A stretch of DNA of 64,000 nt from Bacteroidales bacterium UBA5833. Its GTDB lineage: Bacteria; Bacteroidota; Bacteroidia; Bacteroidales; Lentimicrobiaceae. Location: contig DJGZ01000070.1 of assembly GCA_002433025.1 (NCBI GenBank), forward strand, positions 66,030 to 130,029. Direction: 5' to 3'. Below, piece after piece: positions 43,473 through 52,312 of this stretch. Below the pieces are notes generated by a model. It had not been told where the DNA came from, did not search any database, and saw only the letters and a list, made by a program, of their open reading frames with translations. The translations under genes were made by a program, and so were the position numbers. How positions within the stretch are numbered: the stretch's first letter is position 1; each line of letters opens with the position of its first letter.

Positions 43473-44093
43473 ATGCAATTAAGTTTTCCATTGATAATCC
43501 ATTGTCCTCACTGCAATCAGAGACATACCAGAACAAACCTCATGTCAGGAAATACCTTTGGCGGGATTTTCTGGAGCGACGGGAGTTATTTTGCCCCTAT
43601 GCTGCCCGATCTGCCGGTATTTACACGTTGCACCGGTTGCGGTGAAATACTGAATATTTTTAAAGCCAGGCATGAAGAAGCCGGTAGCTGGGAAGAAGCC
43701 GACGGGCTGCCTTCGGTCGGTCACCTCTCCCCTGAGGATATAAGGGAAGCACTTGAAAGCGGGCGCTATCAGGATGCTGAAGAGATGATCTATCTTCGCC
43801 GCAGACTCTGGTGGTCGATGAATGATCATCCATACGGAGATGAGACGCCCACGGCAACTGAAGTTACAGGGGAGTACCGCGATAATGCCATCGCGCTGAT
43901 GAGCCTGCTCAGCGGAGAAAGCAACGGGGACCTGATTACAAAAGCCGAACTATACAGAAATCTCGGCGATTATGAAATGTGTCTTGAAATCCTCACGAAA
44001 ATCAATGAACCATCATTAAATACACAGAAAGTTCAGATAGAGGAGGCCAGCCGGAAAAAAATCAGCGGCACCATCCGGTTTAATAATTCATAA
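43473..44093 (+). CDS. Zinc-ribbon protein of unknown function
   Basis: 206 residues from ATG 43473; the frame is open from 43398, but the upstream part begins at TTG and shows no family character. Two Cys pairs, C11-P-H-C14 and C53-T-G-C56, are spaced like a zinc ribbon. Between them lies an aromatic, glycine-rich loop (GGIFWSDGSYFAPMLPDLPV). The C-terminal half (about 85-200) is helical and acidic, with a segment (AELYRNLGDYEMCLEILTKI) that resembles a TPR-type helix pair. No signal peptide, so cytoplasmic. The protein might be a small RNA-, DNA- or protein-binding adaptor; nothing in the context decides. Confidence 0.7.
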   Translation: MQLSFPLIIHCPHCNQRHTRTNLMSGNTFGGIFWSDGSYFAPMLPDLPVFTRCTGCGEILNIFKARHEEAGSWEEADGLPSVGHLSPEDIREALESGRYQDAEEMIYLRRRLWWSMNDHPYGDETPTATEVTGEYRDNAIALMSLLSGESNGDLITKAELYRNLGDYEMCLEILTKINEPSLNTQKVQIEEASRKKISGTIRFNNS

Positions 44094-44143
44094 ACCATCC
44101 GGAAAAAGCGGATTACCATCAGTGTAAATTATAGTCGTGAAAT

Positions 44144-44174
44144 TTTGAAAATCGCTCCCCTTATTGTACATTCG
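44144..44174 (+). promoter_or_regulatory. Promoter of the ROK family gene
   Basis: TTTG (44144-44147), exactly 19 bases, then TACATTCG (44167-44174), one mismatch to TAnnTTTG. The start codon is 78 bases downstream. Confidence 0.55.
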
Positions 44175-44252
44175 CAGCAGTTAAAGTTTGTGTAATAAAT
44201 ACACTTACAATCACATTTCCGGCGGATCCGGAATTCAAAAAACACTCAAAAT

Positions 44253-45359
44253 ATGCGGTATAACAACGATAAGCGTGTGGTAATGACCCTGGATGCCGGG
44301 GGCACCAATTTTGTATTCTGCGCCGTACAGGGCGAGCAGGAAATAATTGATCCCATCAGCATCCCCGCTGATGGTAATAAGCTGGAGGTCGTGCTGAATA
44401 AAATCATTCAGGGATTCAGTGAGGTGAAAGCCAAACTGAATGTTCAGCCCGTGGCCATCAGTTTTTGCTTTCCGGGACCTGCGGAATATGAGCTCGGAAT
44501 TATCGGGGATCTGGAGAACCTGCCTACTTTCCGGGGAGGGGTGGCGCTAGGCCCCATGCTTGAGGAAAAATTCGGCATTCCGGTATTTATCAACAACGAC
44601 GGCGACCTTTTTGCACTTGGTGAAGCCATTGCCGGTCTTCTGCCCGACATCAACCAGCGCATAAGCAGCAGCAACAGTCCGAAAACTTACCAGAACCTGC
44701 TCGGTGTGACGTTCGGAACCGGATTCGGCGGGGGGATTGTAAGCCGTGGCCAGCTTTTCCTGGGAGACAACTCTGCCCAGGGCGAAATCAACCGCATGCG
44801 GAACAAACTGCATACCAACGCCAGCGTTGAAGAAAATGTCAGTATCCGTGGCGTAAAACGCATTTATTGCCGTGAAACCGGACTGACTTATGAAACCTGT
44901 CCGGAGCCCCGAACGATCTTCGAAATCGGCATGGGCTTGCGCGAAGGAAACAAGGAGGCTGCTATTCTGGCTTTTCACCGCATGGCTGAAGTAGCCGGCG
45001 ATGCCATCGCCAACGCCATCACCCTGATTGACGGGCTGGTGGTTATCGGTGGCGGTCTGGCCGGCGCCTATCCCCTGTTCCTTCAGCGGCTGGTAGATGA
45101 AATGAATTCCAACCTGACAACCATGGTAGGTACTGCGCTCGACCGCATGGAGATCAAGGCATTTAACCTTGAGGATGAAGGAGAGTTTCAGCGTTTCTAT
45201 GAAGGTGACACCCGCGAAATCAAGGTTCCTTTCAGTTCAAACCGCATCAAATATGATCCCATGAAAAGAATCGGGGTTGGAATCAGCCGGCTGGGAACAT
45301 CCAGGGCCGTTTCCATCGGTGCTTATGCCTTTGCATTATCCAAACTCGGCAATCCCTGA
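44253..45359 (+). CDS. ROK family sugar kinase-like protein with altered zinc motif
   Basis: 368 residues of the actin-like ATPase fold of ROK proteins. The phosphate-binding loop LDAGGTNFVFC near residue 13, the acidic INNDGD (D116 probably the catalytic base) and the adenosine region VVIGGGLAGAYP near residue 265 are present, so it could phosphorylate a hexose. The usual ROK signature, E-x-G-H followed by a Cys-rich zinc loop (CxCGxxGCxE), is not seen: the corresponding stretch reads GEINRMRNKL (from G177), with only two scattered Cys in the following loop. Without an N-terminal HTH it is an enzyme-type ROK. Its own promoter and terminator make it monocistronic. Glucose, mannose or N-acetylated sugars are possible substrates. 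Confidence 0.85.
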   Translation: MRYNNDKRVVMTLDAGGTNFVFCAVQGEQEIIDPISIPADGNKLEVVLNKIIQGFSEVKAKLNVQPVAISFCFPGPAEYELGIIGDLENLPTFRGGVALGPMLEEKFGIPVFINNDGDLFALGEAIAGLLPDINQRISSSNSPKTYQNLLGVTFGTGFGGGIVSRGQLFLGDNSAQGEINRMRNKLHTNASVEENVSIRGVKRIYCRETGLTYETCPEPRTIFEIGMGLREGNKEAAILAFHRMAEVAGDAIANAITLIDGLVVIGGGLAGAYPLFLQRLVDEMNSNLTTMVGTALDRMEIKAFNLEDEGEFQRFYEGDTREIKVPFSSNRIKYDPMKRIGVGISRLGTSRAVSIGAYAFALSKLGNP

Positions 45360-45382
45360 TTCTGGTGATACTAAAATGTTCA

Positions 45383-45411
45383 TCCCGGCAGTCTCCCTGC
45401 CGGGATTTTTT
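45383..45411. terminator. Terminator between the ROK gene and the converging gene
   Basis: TCCCGGCAG (45383-45391) pairs with CTGCCGGGA (45397-45405) around TCTCC, followed by TTTTTT. A strong intrinsic terminator for the ROK gene; the minus-strand gene ends nine bases beyond the tract. Confidence 0.85.
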
Positions 45412-45419
45412 ATTTCCAA

Positions 45420-46325
45420 TTATTTATACACCGAATTATATGCCCTGATTACTCCGGCCATATCTTCAGGATCAGGTTTTGCATAACCCTTTTTCTTACG
45501 CCATATAGCATAACCCATCCCTCCGGCAATAAAAGGTGCGGAAACCAATAATCCTGCCTGAAGCGAAGTGGTAAACAAGGTAGCGGTAACCACGCCTGCC
45601 GCAATCAGTGGTGCAGCCACCTTTGCCGCACCTCCCCTTTTTGAGGCAAATCCCATCATCCTGTTATAGGCCTCCGGGGCATCCTTAAGATAACGCCCGG
45701 CAAATTCCGCAAAATCATTTATTGGAAAGCATTGCAGGCTGTCATCCTCAAAGGTTACGAAATAATAATAATCAGCCTCAAATCTCTTCCTGCCCTCATA
45801 CTGTAAAATCATAAAATTTCTGTAACCGCCGCTGTTCGGATCGGTGGTAATAAACTCAAGCAGACCCGCTTCCTGAGGCAGCCTGCGGGTATAATAAAGG
45901 TTCATCTTACCTTTCACCACTTGTTCACCGAAAACCGAATTCCGCGCATCCATCCTGCACGCCCGGTAATATTTTCCGTTCTGCCTTATGGCAAATATCC
46001 TGCTTGCCGGATAAACCCTGCCGGGATGTTCCCACAACGAAACAAACTGATCTGTGAAGTTTCGCCGCAAATAAGCATAAGTATTGATGCTGTCGTCAGG
46101 AGTCATATACAAGGTAGCAGGAAGATAATCGATGAATGCAGGATCTGTCAGATCGGGGGCCGGAATCACTTTCCCCTCATTTTTCCGGTTTTGCTTCCGG
46201 GCCTTTTGCGACTGATGTTTTGCAGTAGAATCATTGTGCTTCGTCTCCTGCGCTGTTAACTGCCACGGAATAAAAATCAACATTAAAAAAACCGCCAGCA
46301 GTCTAATCCCTGATTTTATAAACAT
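45420..46325 (-). CDS. Exported protein of unknown function with C-terminal membrane segments
   Basis: 301 residues, not recognised. Signal peptide MFIKSGIRLLAVFLMLIFIP (processing near LTAQ), then a Lys/Gln/Asn-rich linker (KHQSQKARKQNRKNEGK), a globular domain at about 55-225 with many Tyr and Arg, and two hydrophobic, glycine-rich stretches near 235-270 (AAPLIAAGVVTATLFTTSL, GLLVSAPFIAGGMGYAIW) followed by a basic KKKGYAKP. It may be anchored by a C-terminal hairpin or be a lipid-associated protein. No homologous neighbour. It has a good promoter and is convergent with the ROK gene. Confidence 0.7.
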   Translation of the reverse strand: MFIKSGIRLLAVFLMLIFIPWQLTAQETKHNDSTAKHQSQKARKQNRKNEGKVIPAPDLTDPAFIDYLPATLYMTPDDSINTYAYLRRNFTDQFVSLWEHPGRVYPASRIFAIRQNGKYYRACRMDARNSVFGEQVVKGKMNLYYTRRLPQEAGLLEFITTDPNSGGYRNFMILQYEGRKRFEADYYYFVTFEDDSLQCFPINDFAEFAGRYLKDAPEAYNRMMGFASKRGGAAKVAAPLIAAGVVTATLFTTSLQAGLLVSAPFIAGGMGYAIWRKKKGYAKPDPEDMAGVIRAYNSVYK

Positions 46326-46351
46326 AATTCTATTCTATATCTGTTGCTCAA

Positions 46352-46381
46352 CAAAGTTAGAGATTCATTGGAGACCTGCAA
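46352..46381 (-). promoter_or_regulatory. Promoter of the exported unknown protein
   Basis: On the minus strand TTG (46381-46379), 19 bases, then TAACTTTG (46359-46352), a full -7 match. The ATG lies 26 bases further on. Confidence 0.55.
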
Positions 46382-46494
46382 TTTTCTTCCATAAAATTAA
46401 CTTTTAAAAATCGGGGTGATCTCAATATCTGATTAATATTTTTTATACGTTTACGTCCGCTAAGGCAAGTCTTCCAATTTAATTTCCGGAAACC

Positions 46495-48756
46495 ATGAAA
46501 TGGTTATTACTGACTACTCTTCTTATTCTTAATATTTTTACCAGCGGGCAACAGCCCTGGCGTGAGGGCGAGATGCAGGTAAGGGTTTATGCTTCAAGCA
46601 GGGCTGAACTTGATTTTATCAGGCAATCCTGCCTGAATCTGGATTTCTGCGATGGGTTTATGCGGGCATATCTCACGCCGGAAGAACTGGGGAAACTGAG
46701 TACTTTTGGAATCCTTACTGAAACGGAAATCAGTAATCTCAACGAATGGTCGGCTTCTTTCGGACCGGCCAGGGTGCCCAACGGTTATTACACCGTTGCG
46801 CAACTCGATGAAATTGCGGACAGCCTGGCTGTTAATTTCCCGGATATCTGCACCCTTCATACCATCGGCATCGGATCAGGATTCAATGTACTCTATGCGT
46901 TAAAGATCAGCGATAACTCTGCTGAGGATGAAGATGAACCTGAGATTCTGTTTGACGGGGGCATACATGGCGATGAAGTCGGGGGCCCTGAAAATATGAT
47001 CCGTTTCGCCAGAGACCTGTGTCTGCAATATAACAACGACCCATATATTACAGACCTTGTCAACAACCGGGAAATATGGATCATCTATTGCCTGAACCCG
47101 TATGGCAGAAATTATATGACCCGTTACAACCAGGCCGGAATCGACATCAACCGCGATTGTGGATATATGTGGAATGGCGAAGGCAACAGCCCCGGGCCCT
47201 TTTCGCAGCCTGAGACCAAAGCCCTGCGCGGGATCCTCGCCGGGAATCAGTTTGTGATTCATTGCAGTTATCACAGCGGAACCGAGTTTATCAGTTTCCC
47301 ATGGAGTTACCGCGAAGCACCCACCCCCGACCATGCCCAGCATAACTTCCTGGCCGGCTTATATGCAGGCACCTCAGGATACACAAATATACCTTATGGC
47401 CAGGGTTTTTCGGGAATGTATGCCATCAATGGCAGCACCAAGGATTATGGTTATGGTGCGGCGGGAGCCATCAGCTGGTCGGTTGAAATATCGCTCAGCA
47501 AGCAACCCCCTGCCTCGCAGATTGTCCCCTTTTACATGAAAAATAAACCGGCCATGCTCGCCATGACGGAGTATGCCGGTTATGGGATCAGGGGTACGGT
47601 TACGGATGCTGTGAGCGGACAACCGGTGGCAGCCACCGTGTTTATCAATAATTTCTTCCCGGTTTCAAACGATCCTGTAATCGGCGACTTTCACAAATTC
47701 CTGATCCCGGGGGTGTATCAGGTAAAAATTGCCGCCAACGGATATGAGCCGCAGTTGATCAGCGGGGTAGTTGTCAATGAGCGGGAAGCGACTGAGATCA
47801 GCATTGCATTGCAACCCCTTGCAAAACAATTTGCCACCCGGATCATCAGCTGCCAGATCCCAAGCAATAATCCTTTTGATGAGGGATTCACCCATGCCGC
47901 GCTTGGGCCGCCTGACAGCATACAGTATTCCATTGGCCGCTTTGGCTGGGCCGTTTTTGATATGGGGACCCCGGTTGTTGACGGAGAAGGCATCGATGTA
48001 ATCGTTCATGAAAATGACGCCACCCCCGAAGGCTACCAGTTTTATGCCGGTGCAACAATGGATGGTCCGTGGATGCCTTTAGGAACCGGCAACGGAACTA
48101 CCGGCTTCAACCTGGCCAATGCTTCCTTATCCGAAGCCAGGTTTTTTAAAATCACCGATGACGGGGATGGGCAGTCTCAGGTAAACAACGCGGGGTTCGA
48201 CCTGGATGCCATAGAAGGGATAATCAGAATTCCACAGCCCGATTCAACAGGCTGGATCAGCGGAATCGTTTTTTCTCCTCTTGATGGTGAACCACTACAG
48301 GAAGCCACAGTATATACGGGTTCGCAATCCACCCTGACCGGTCCGGAGGGCAGGTTTACCATTATTGCTGACACAGGACAGTTGGTGATCGTATGTGCTG
48401 AATACCCTGCACAATTTCTGTTTGATTGCGACACTGTTATCGTAAAGCCGGGAGATACTACCTTCCATGACATTTACCTGAGGCTGATAGAAAGTACAAC
48501 CTCCCTGAAAAAAGAAAAGTTCTTCCGGTTATCGCCGAACCCTGCCAGAGAGACAACTACCATCAGCTTTGGTGAAAACCTGAAAAGCGCAGAAATCATC
48601 ATTACCGACCTGTCAGGCCGTATACTTAGAAATATAACAACCGGTGGAGTTAACAGTTACAACCTGAGCCTGAACGGGATCAAATCCGGCTTATATAATT
48701 TAAGCGTCTGTTTTCCTGATGGGAACCGAAAAAATCAGAAACTCTTAATTCTCTGA
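46495..48756 (+). CDS. T9SS-secreted M14 zinc carboxypeptidase
   Basis: 753-residue secreted metallopeptidase. Signal peptide and propeptide (1-95) precede the M14 catalytic domain (about 100-365) with zinc ligands H158 and E161 (GIHGDE) and H256 (VIHCSYHSG), and catalytic E331 (SVEISLSK). A CarboxypepD_reg domain (about 370-440, GTVTDAVSGQPVAATVFI), an uncharacterised beta domain (about 450-585), a second regulatory-like domain (about 590-665, GIVFSPLDGEPLQEATVY) and a T9SS sorting domain beginning LSPNPARETT (about 678-753) follow. It should trim C-terminal residues from peptides outside the cell, complementing the C25 proteases encoded next. It opens a run of four T9SS genes. Confidence 0.9.
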   Translation: MKWLLLTTLLILNIFTSGQQPWREGEMQVRVYASSRAELDFIRQSCLNLDFCDGFMRAYLTPEELGKLSTFGILTETEISNLNEWSASFGPARVPNGYYTVAQLDEIADSLAVNFPDICTLHTIGIGSGFNVLYALKISDNSAEDEDEPEILFDGGIHGDEVGGPENMIRFARDLCLQYNNDPYITDLVNNREIWIIYCLNPYGRNYMTRYNQAGIDINRDCGYMWNGEGNSPGPFSQPETKALRGILAGNQFVIHCSYHSGTEFISFPWSYREAPTPDHAQHNFLAGLYAGTSGYTNIPYGQGFSGMYAINGSTKDYGYGAAGAISWSVEISLSKQPPASQIVPFYMKNKPAMLAMTEYAGYGIRGTVTDAVSGQPVAATVFINNFFPVSNDPVIGDFHKFLIPGVYQVKIAANGYEPQLISGVVVNEREATEISIALQPLAKQFATRIISCQIPSNNPFDEGFTHAALGPPDSIQYSIGRFGWAVFDMGTPVVDGEGIDVIVHENDATPEGYQFYAGATMDGPWMPLGTGNGTTGFNLANASLSEARFFKITDDGDGQSQVNNAGFDLDAIEGIIRIPQPDSTGWISGIVFSPLDGEPLQEATVYTGSQSTLTGPEGRFTIIADTGQLVIVCAEYPAQFLFDCDTVIVKPGDTTFHDIYLRLIESTTSLKKEKFFRLSPNPARETTTISFGENLKSAEIIITDLSGRILRNITTGGVNSYNLSLNGIKSGLYNLSVCFPDGNRKNQKLLIL

Positions 48757-48830
48757 TGATCTTCGCTTTAGTTTCCAATCATTAAACAATAAACCCACAA
48801 TTTTTTCAGCCGAGTCTTATTCTTTACACC

Positions 48831-51800
48831 ATGAAAAAACAACTGATAATCCTTCTTTGCTTTCTCTCCGGCGGATTCCTGTTTTCACAAACCATTGAAC
48901 ATACGTACACATTTTCAGATCCTGTTATAGAAGTCAACGGGCAGTATCAGGTAATCTCCTTCAGCAACACGCAACTGCATGGCCGGCCCGGAGAACCACT
49001 TCTTCCTTTCATGGCTGTCAATTTGATGTTACCTCCCGGTCATGAAGCAACAGGCATCGAAATTGAGTTTTTCGATGAAATACAGCTGACTGGCACCTTC
49101 CGGCTCTTACCGGCACAGTTTTCGCGCCCGCTTTCCATGCCGGGTTTTCCGCATTTCCGGATGGATGAATCCGTTTATCAATCAGAGGACCCCTATCCTG
49201 CCAAAGCAAGCGGCAATCTCAATACGCACTACATGAATGGTTTTGGCTTTGCCCAAACGGTGATAACCCCCGTAAAATACACTCCGGCAACAGGCGAAAT
49301 CAGTTATTACAGCAGGGCGGTGGTCCGCATCGAAACCAGGGAAACTGCACGTGGCCGGAATGCATTAAGCAACCTCTCTGCCTCGCCCGTCATCAAAAGC
49401 ACAATCCTGAAACATGCTCAGAATCCATCTGTTGCAGCAGAATATTCCACGCGCAGCAGAAGCACTGCTGATTATCAGATCCTGATCATTACACCGGCTG
49501 CCTTTTCAGCCAACCTGGAACCTCTGGCCCAGCTTTATCTTCCCCGCGGGATGAAAACCCAGATAGCCACCGTTGAATCGATTCAGTCAGGCACTATGGG
49601 AACAGACCTGCCCGAAAAAATCAGAAACTACATCATTCAGGAGTACCAGCAGCACAACATTGAACATGTAGTGCTGGCCGGCGATGTGGAGCACGTACCG
49701 CACCGTGGGTTTTACTGCCACGTACAATCATCCAGCGCCTATGAAGATGATAATATCCCTTCAGACCTTTATTATGCTGCGCTGGATGGGAACTGGAATA
49801 CCAACGGTAACAGCCGCTGGGGAGAAATCGGCGAAGACGATCTTCTCCCGGAGCTTTCTGTCGGCAGGATGTCGTTCAGCAATACCACCGAACTGGCGGC
49901 CATGCTTAACAAAACTACAAAGTATCAGAACCAGCCCGTGCAGGGCGAGTTACGCAATCCCCTGCTGGCAGGAGAGAATCTTTATTACAACCCCGATACC
50001 TGGGGATCCGACTACCTGGACCTGCTTATCGGCACCCACAGCGAAAACGGATACACCACAACCGGAATCCCTGCTTCGCACAATATCCAGACACTGTATG
50101 ACGAAGATGCCGTCTGGGATAAAAACACCCTGATCAGCGCCATCAACAGCGGGCGCAATTTTGTACACCACTCGGGCCATGCCAATGATTCCTATGTTAT
50201 GAAACTGAATTCCTGGGATATCACGAATTCCAATTTTTCAGGAGTCAACGGGATTCTCCACAACTTCCCGGTCGTATATACTCACGGCTGTATTTGCGGC
50301 GCTTTTGATGTGAACGACTGCATTGCAGAGAAGATGACCGGGATTGAGAACTTTGCTGCCGCTTTTGTGGGGAACTCCCGCTATGGCTGGTTCAACGAAG
50401 GTCAGACCGAGGGCCCGTCGGCGCACCTCCACCGTGAGTTTACCGATGCCCTGTTTACCGACAGCCTGCACAGAATAGGCAGGGCCCACACAGAATCGAA
50501 GATTGCCACCGCGCCATGGGTGAATGCCCCCGGGCAGTGGGAGGAAGGCGCACTGCGCTGGTGCTTTTACGACTGCAATGTTCTGGGAGATCCCGTAATG
50601 GGCATCTGGACCGATGAAGTCTTACCGATAGCCACCCAGTACCCGGCTTCTGTTACGGCAGGTATGCCCCAGTTTAACATTACCGTTACTTCGGGAGGCC
50701 AACCGGTTCAGGGGTTAACAGCCGCCTTCCTGGTGAACGGAATGCTGACTGGAACCGGCAGTACAGATGCCAACGGTAACGCCACTGTTGTGATTGACCC
50801 TCCGGTAACCACTCCGGGAGACGCCCAGTTGGTGGTTTCAGGATATAACTGCCTTCCGGTTTATTACCCTGTAACCATTACGCCGGGCAACGCTCCTTAT
50901 GTGATTTATGCTTCGCACAGCATCAATGACAGTCAGGGCAACAACAACGGCATGGCTGATTACGGCGAAACGCTGATGCTTAATGTTACCCTGCAGAATG
51001 TCGGACAGGCAAATGCCCAGAACGTTACAGCTCTGTTGAACTCTTATGATCCATATATCACCATTTCAGATAATTCAGAAGATTATGGTGATATTCCCGC
51101 CGGCGGACAGGCTGGTTCAGATAATGCTTTCACGGTTACCCTGAGTGATGATGTTCCTGACAACCATGTGATTGAGTTTACCCTCACCGTCCATTCAGGC
51201 GAAACCTGGCTTTCAACTTTCCGGATTACTGCCCTTGCCCCTGTGATAGAAGCCGGTAATGCAACGGTTAGCGACGGAAACAACGGCAATCCGGACCCCG
51301 GGGAAACCTTCAGTCTGGAAATACCGGTAAGCAATACAGGGCAAAGCCTGAGTTACGCCGTATCGGCCACGTTAACCTGCAGCAACAGCTATATCAGTAT
51401 TCCGCAGGGGCTGGCAGGCCCGGTAACCATTGAGGCATTGTCAGCATCGGATTTTATCTTTGAAAATATTTCCGTATCAGAACTGACACCGGTTGGAACA
51501 CCAATAACTTTCCTGCTGACACTTACCAGAAACACTCCCCCCGAAATCATCCTGCAGCGCGGGTATTCCTATACTGTGGGACAGGTTATTGAAGATTTTG
51601 AAACCGGTAACTTCCAGATGCACCCCTGGCAACACAGCGGCAACAGCAACTGGACAATTACACAGTCTGCCGCCTATCAGGAAACATTCAGCGCCCGCTC
51701 AGGCCAGATCAGCCATAATCAGTATTCAGACCTGTCGGTAAGCTATGAAGTATTGGCCGATGGTGACATATCATTCTATTTCAGGGTATCTTCTGAAGCA

Positions 51801-52274
51801 GGATACGATTTTTTAAGATTTTTCCTGGATGACAATAAAGTGGGTGAATGGTCAGGAGAACAGGACTGGACCAGGGCATCCTTTCCGGTAAACGCCGGTA
51901 ACAAAGTGTTCAGGTGGTCTTATGCTAAAGACGGGTATGTTTCATCAGGAGCAGACGCAGCCTGGCTCGATTATATTGTATTTCCGCCTGTGGATACCAG
52001 TGTTGGCATTGAAGAGCACCTGTACTCAAACGCAGGGATGATAGTTTTCCCGAATCCTGCCAATGGCAGCGCTTTGCTGAATACCGGCAATGCTTTCAGT
52101 GGTTTCGCCACATTAACCCTTACCGATCTGGCCGGCAGGGAAGTCAGGCATTTAATAAACTTACGTCCTGCAAGCGACTATAAACTCGACCTCCGTGGAT
52201 TAAAAGCCGGGGTATATCTTGTCAGGTTACAAAATGAGCAAACCCTTCAGGTTAAGAAACTGATTGTAAAATAA
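48831..52274 (+). CDS. T9SS-secreted C25 (gingipain-like) cysteine protease
   Basis: 1147 residues. Signal peptide MKKQLIILLCFLSGGFLFSQ; a C25-type propeptide (about 20-205); a catalytic C25 domain (about 210-595) with the probable catalytic His450 in HHSGHAND and Cys487 in THGCICGAFD, aligned with the gingipain GHG and C-V-N-G-D-F motifs; an Ig-like domain (about 600-685); a 364-residue accessory module (691-1054) of two CARDB-like repeats and a jelly-roll domain; and a T9SS sorting domain beginning FPNPANG (about 1072-1147). Substrate preference (Arg or Lys in gingipains) cannot be read. It lies 74 bases after the M14 gene. The accessory module is shared with the next protein. Confidence 0.9.
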   Translation: MKKQLIILLCFLSGGFLFSQTIEHTYTFSDPVIEVNGQYQVISFSNTQLHGRPGEPLLPFMAVNLMLPPGHEATGIEIEFFDEIQLTGTFRLLPAQFSRPLSMPGFPHFRMDESVYQSEDPYPAKASGNLNTHYMNGFGFAQTVITPVKYTPATGEISYYSRAVVRIETRETARGRNALSNLSASPVIKSTILKHAQNPSVAAEYSTRSRSTADYQILIITPAAFSANLEPLAQLYLPRGMKTQIATVESIQSGTMGTDLPEKIRNYIIQEYQQHNIEHVVLAGDVEHVPHRGFYCHVQSSSAYEDDNIPSDLYYAALDGNWNTNGNSRWGEIGEDDLLPELSVGRMSFSNTTELAAMLNKTTKYQNQPVQGELRNPLLAGENLYYNPDTWGSDYLDLLIGTHSENGYTTTGIPASHNIQTLYDEDAVWDKNTLISAINSGRNFVHHSGHANDSYVMKLNSWDITNSNFSGVNGILHNFPVVYTHGCICGAFDVNDCIAEKMTGIENFAAAFVGNSRYGWFNEGQTEGPSAHLHREFTDALFTDSLHRIGRAHTESKIATAPWVNAPGQWEEGALRWCFYDCNVLGDPVMGIWTDEVLPIATQYPASVTAGMPQFNITVTSGGQPVQGLTAAFLVNGMLTGTGSTDANGNATVVIDPPVTTPGDAQLVVSGYNCLPVYYPVTITPGNAPYVIYASHSINDSQGNNNGMADYGETLMLNVTLQNVGQANAQNVTALLNSYDPYITISDNSEDYGDIPAGGQAGSDNAFTVTLSDDVPDNHVIEFTLTVHSGETWLSTFRITALAPVIEAGNATVSDGNNGNPDPGETFSLEIPVSNTGQSLSYAVSATLTCSNSYISIPQGLAGPVTIEALSASDFIFENISVSELTPVGTPITFLLTLTRNTPPEIILQRGYSYTVGQVIEDFETGNFQMHPWQHSGNSNWTITQSAAYQETFSARSGQISHNQYSDLSVSYEVLADGDISFYFRVSSEAGYDFLRFFLDDNKVGEWSGEQDWTRASFPVNAGNKVFRWSYAKDGYVSSGADAAWLDYIVFPPVDTSVGIEEHLYSNAGMIVFPNPANGSALLNTGNAFSGFATLTLTDLAGREVRHLINLRPASDYKLDLRGLKAGVYLVRLQNEQTLQVKKLIVK

Positions 52275-52312
52275 TCATCTAATTAATAATTATCCATCAG
52301 AAAATCAGCACA

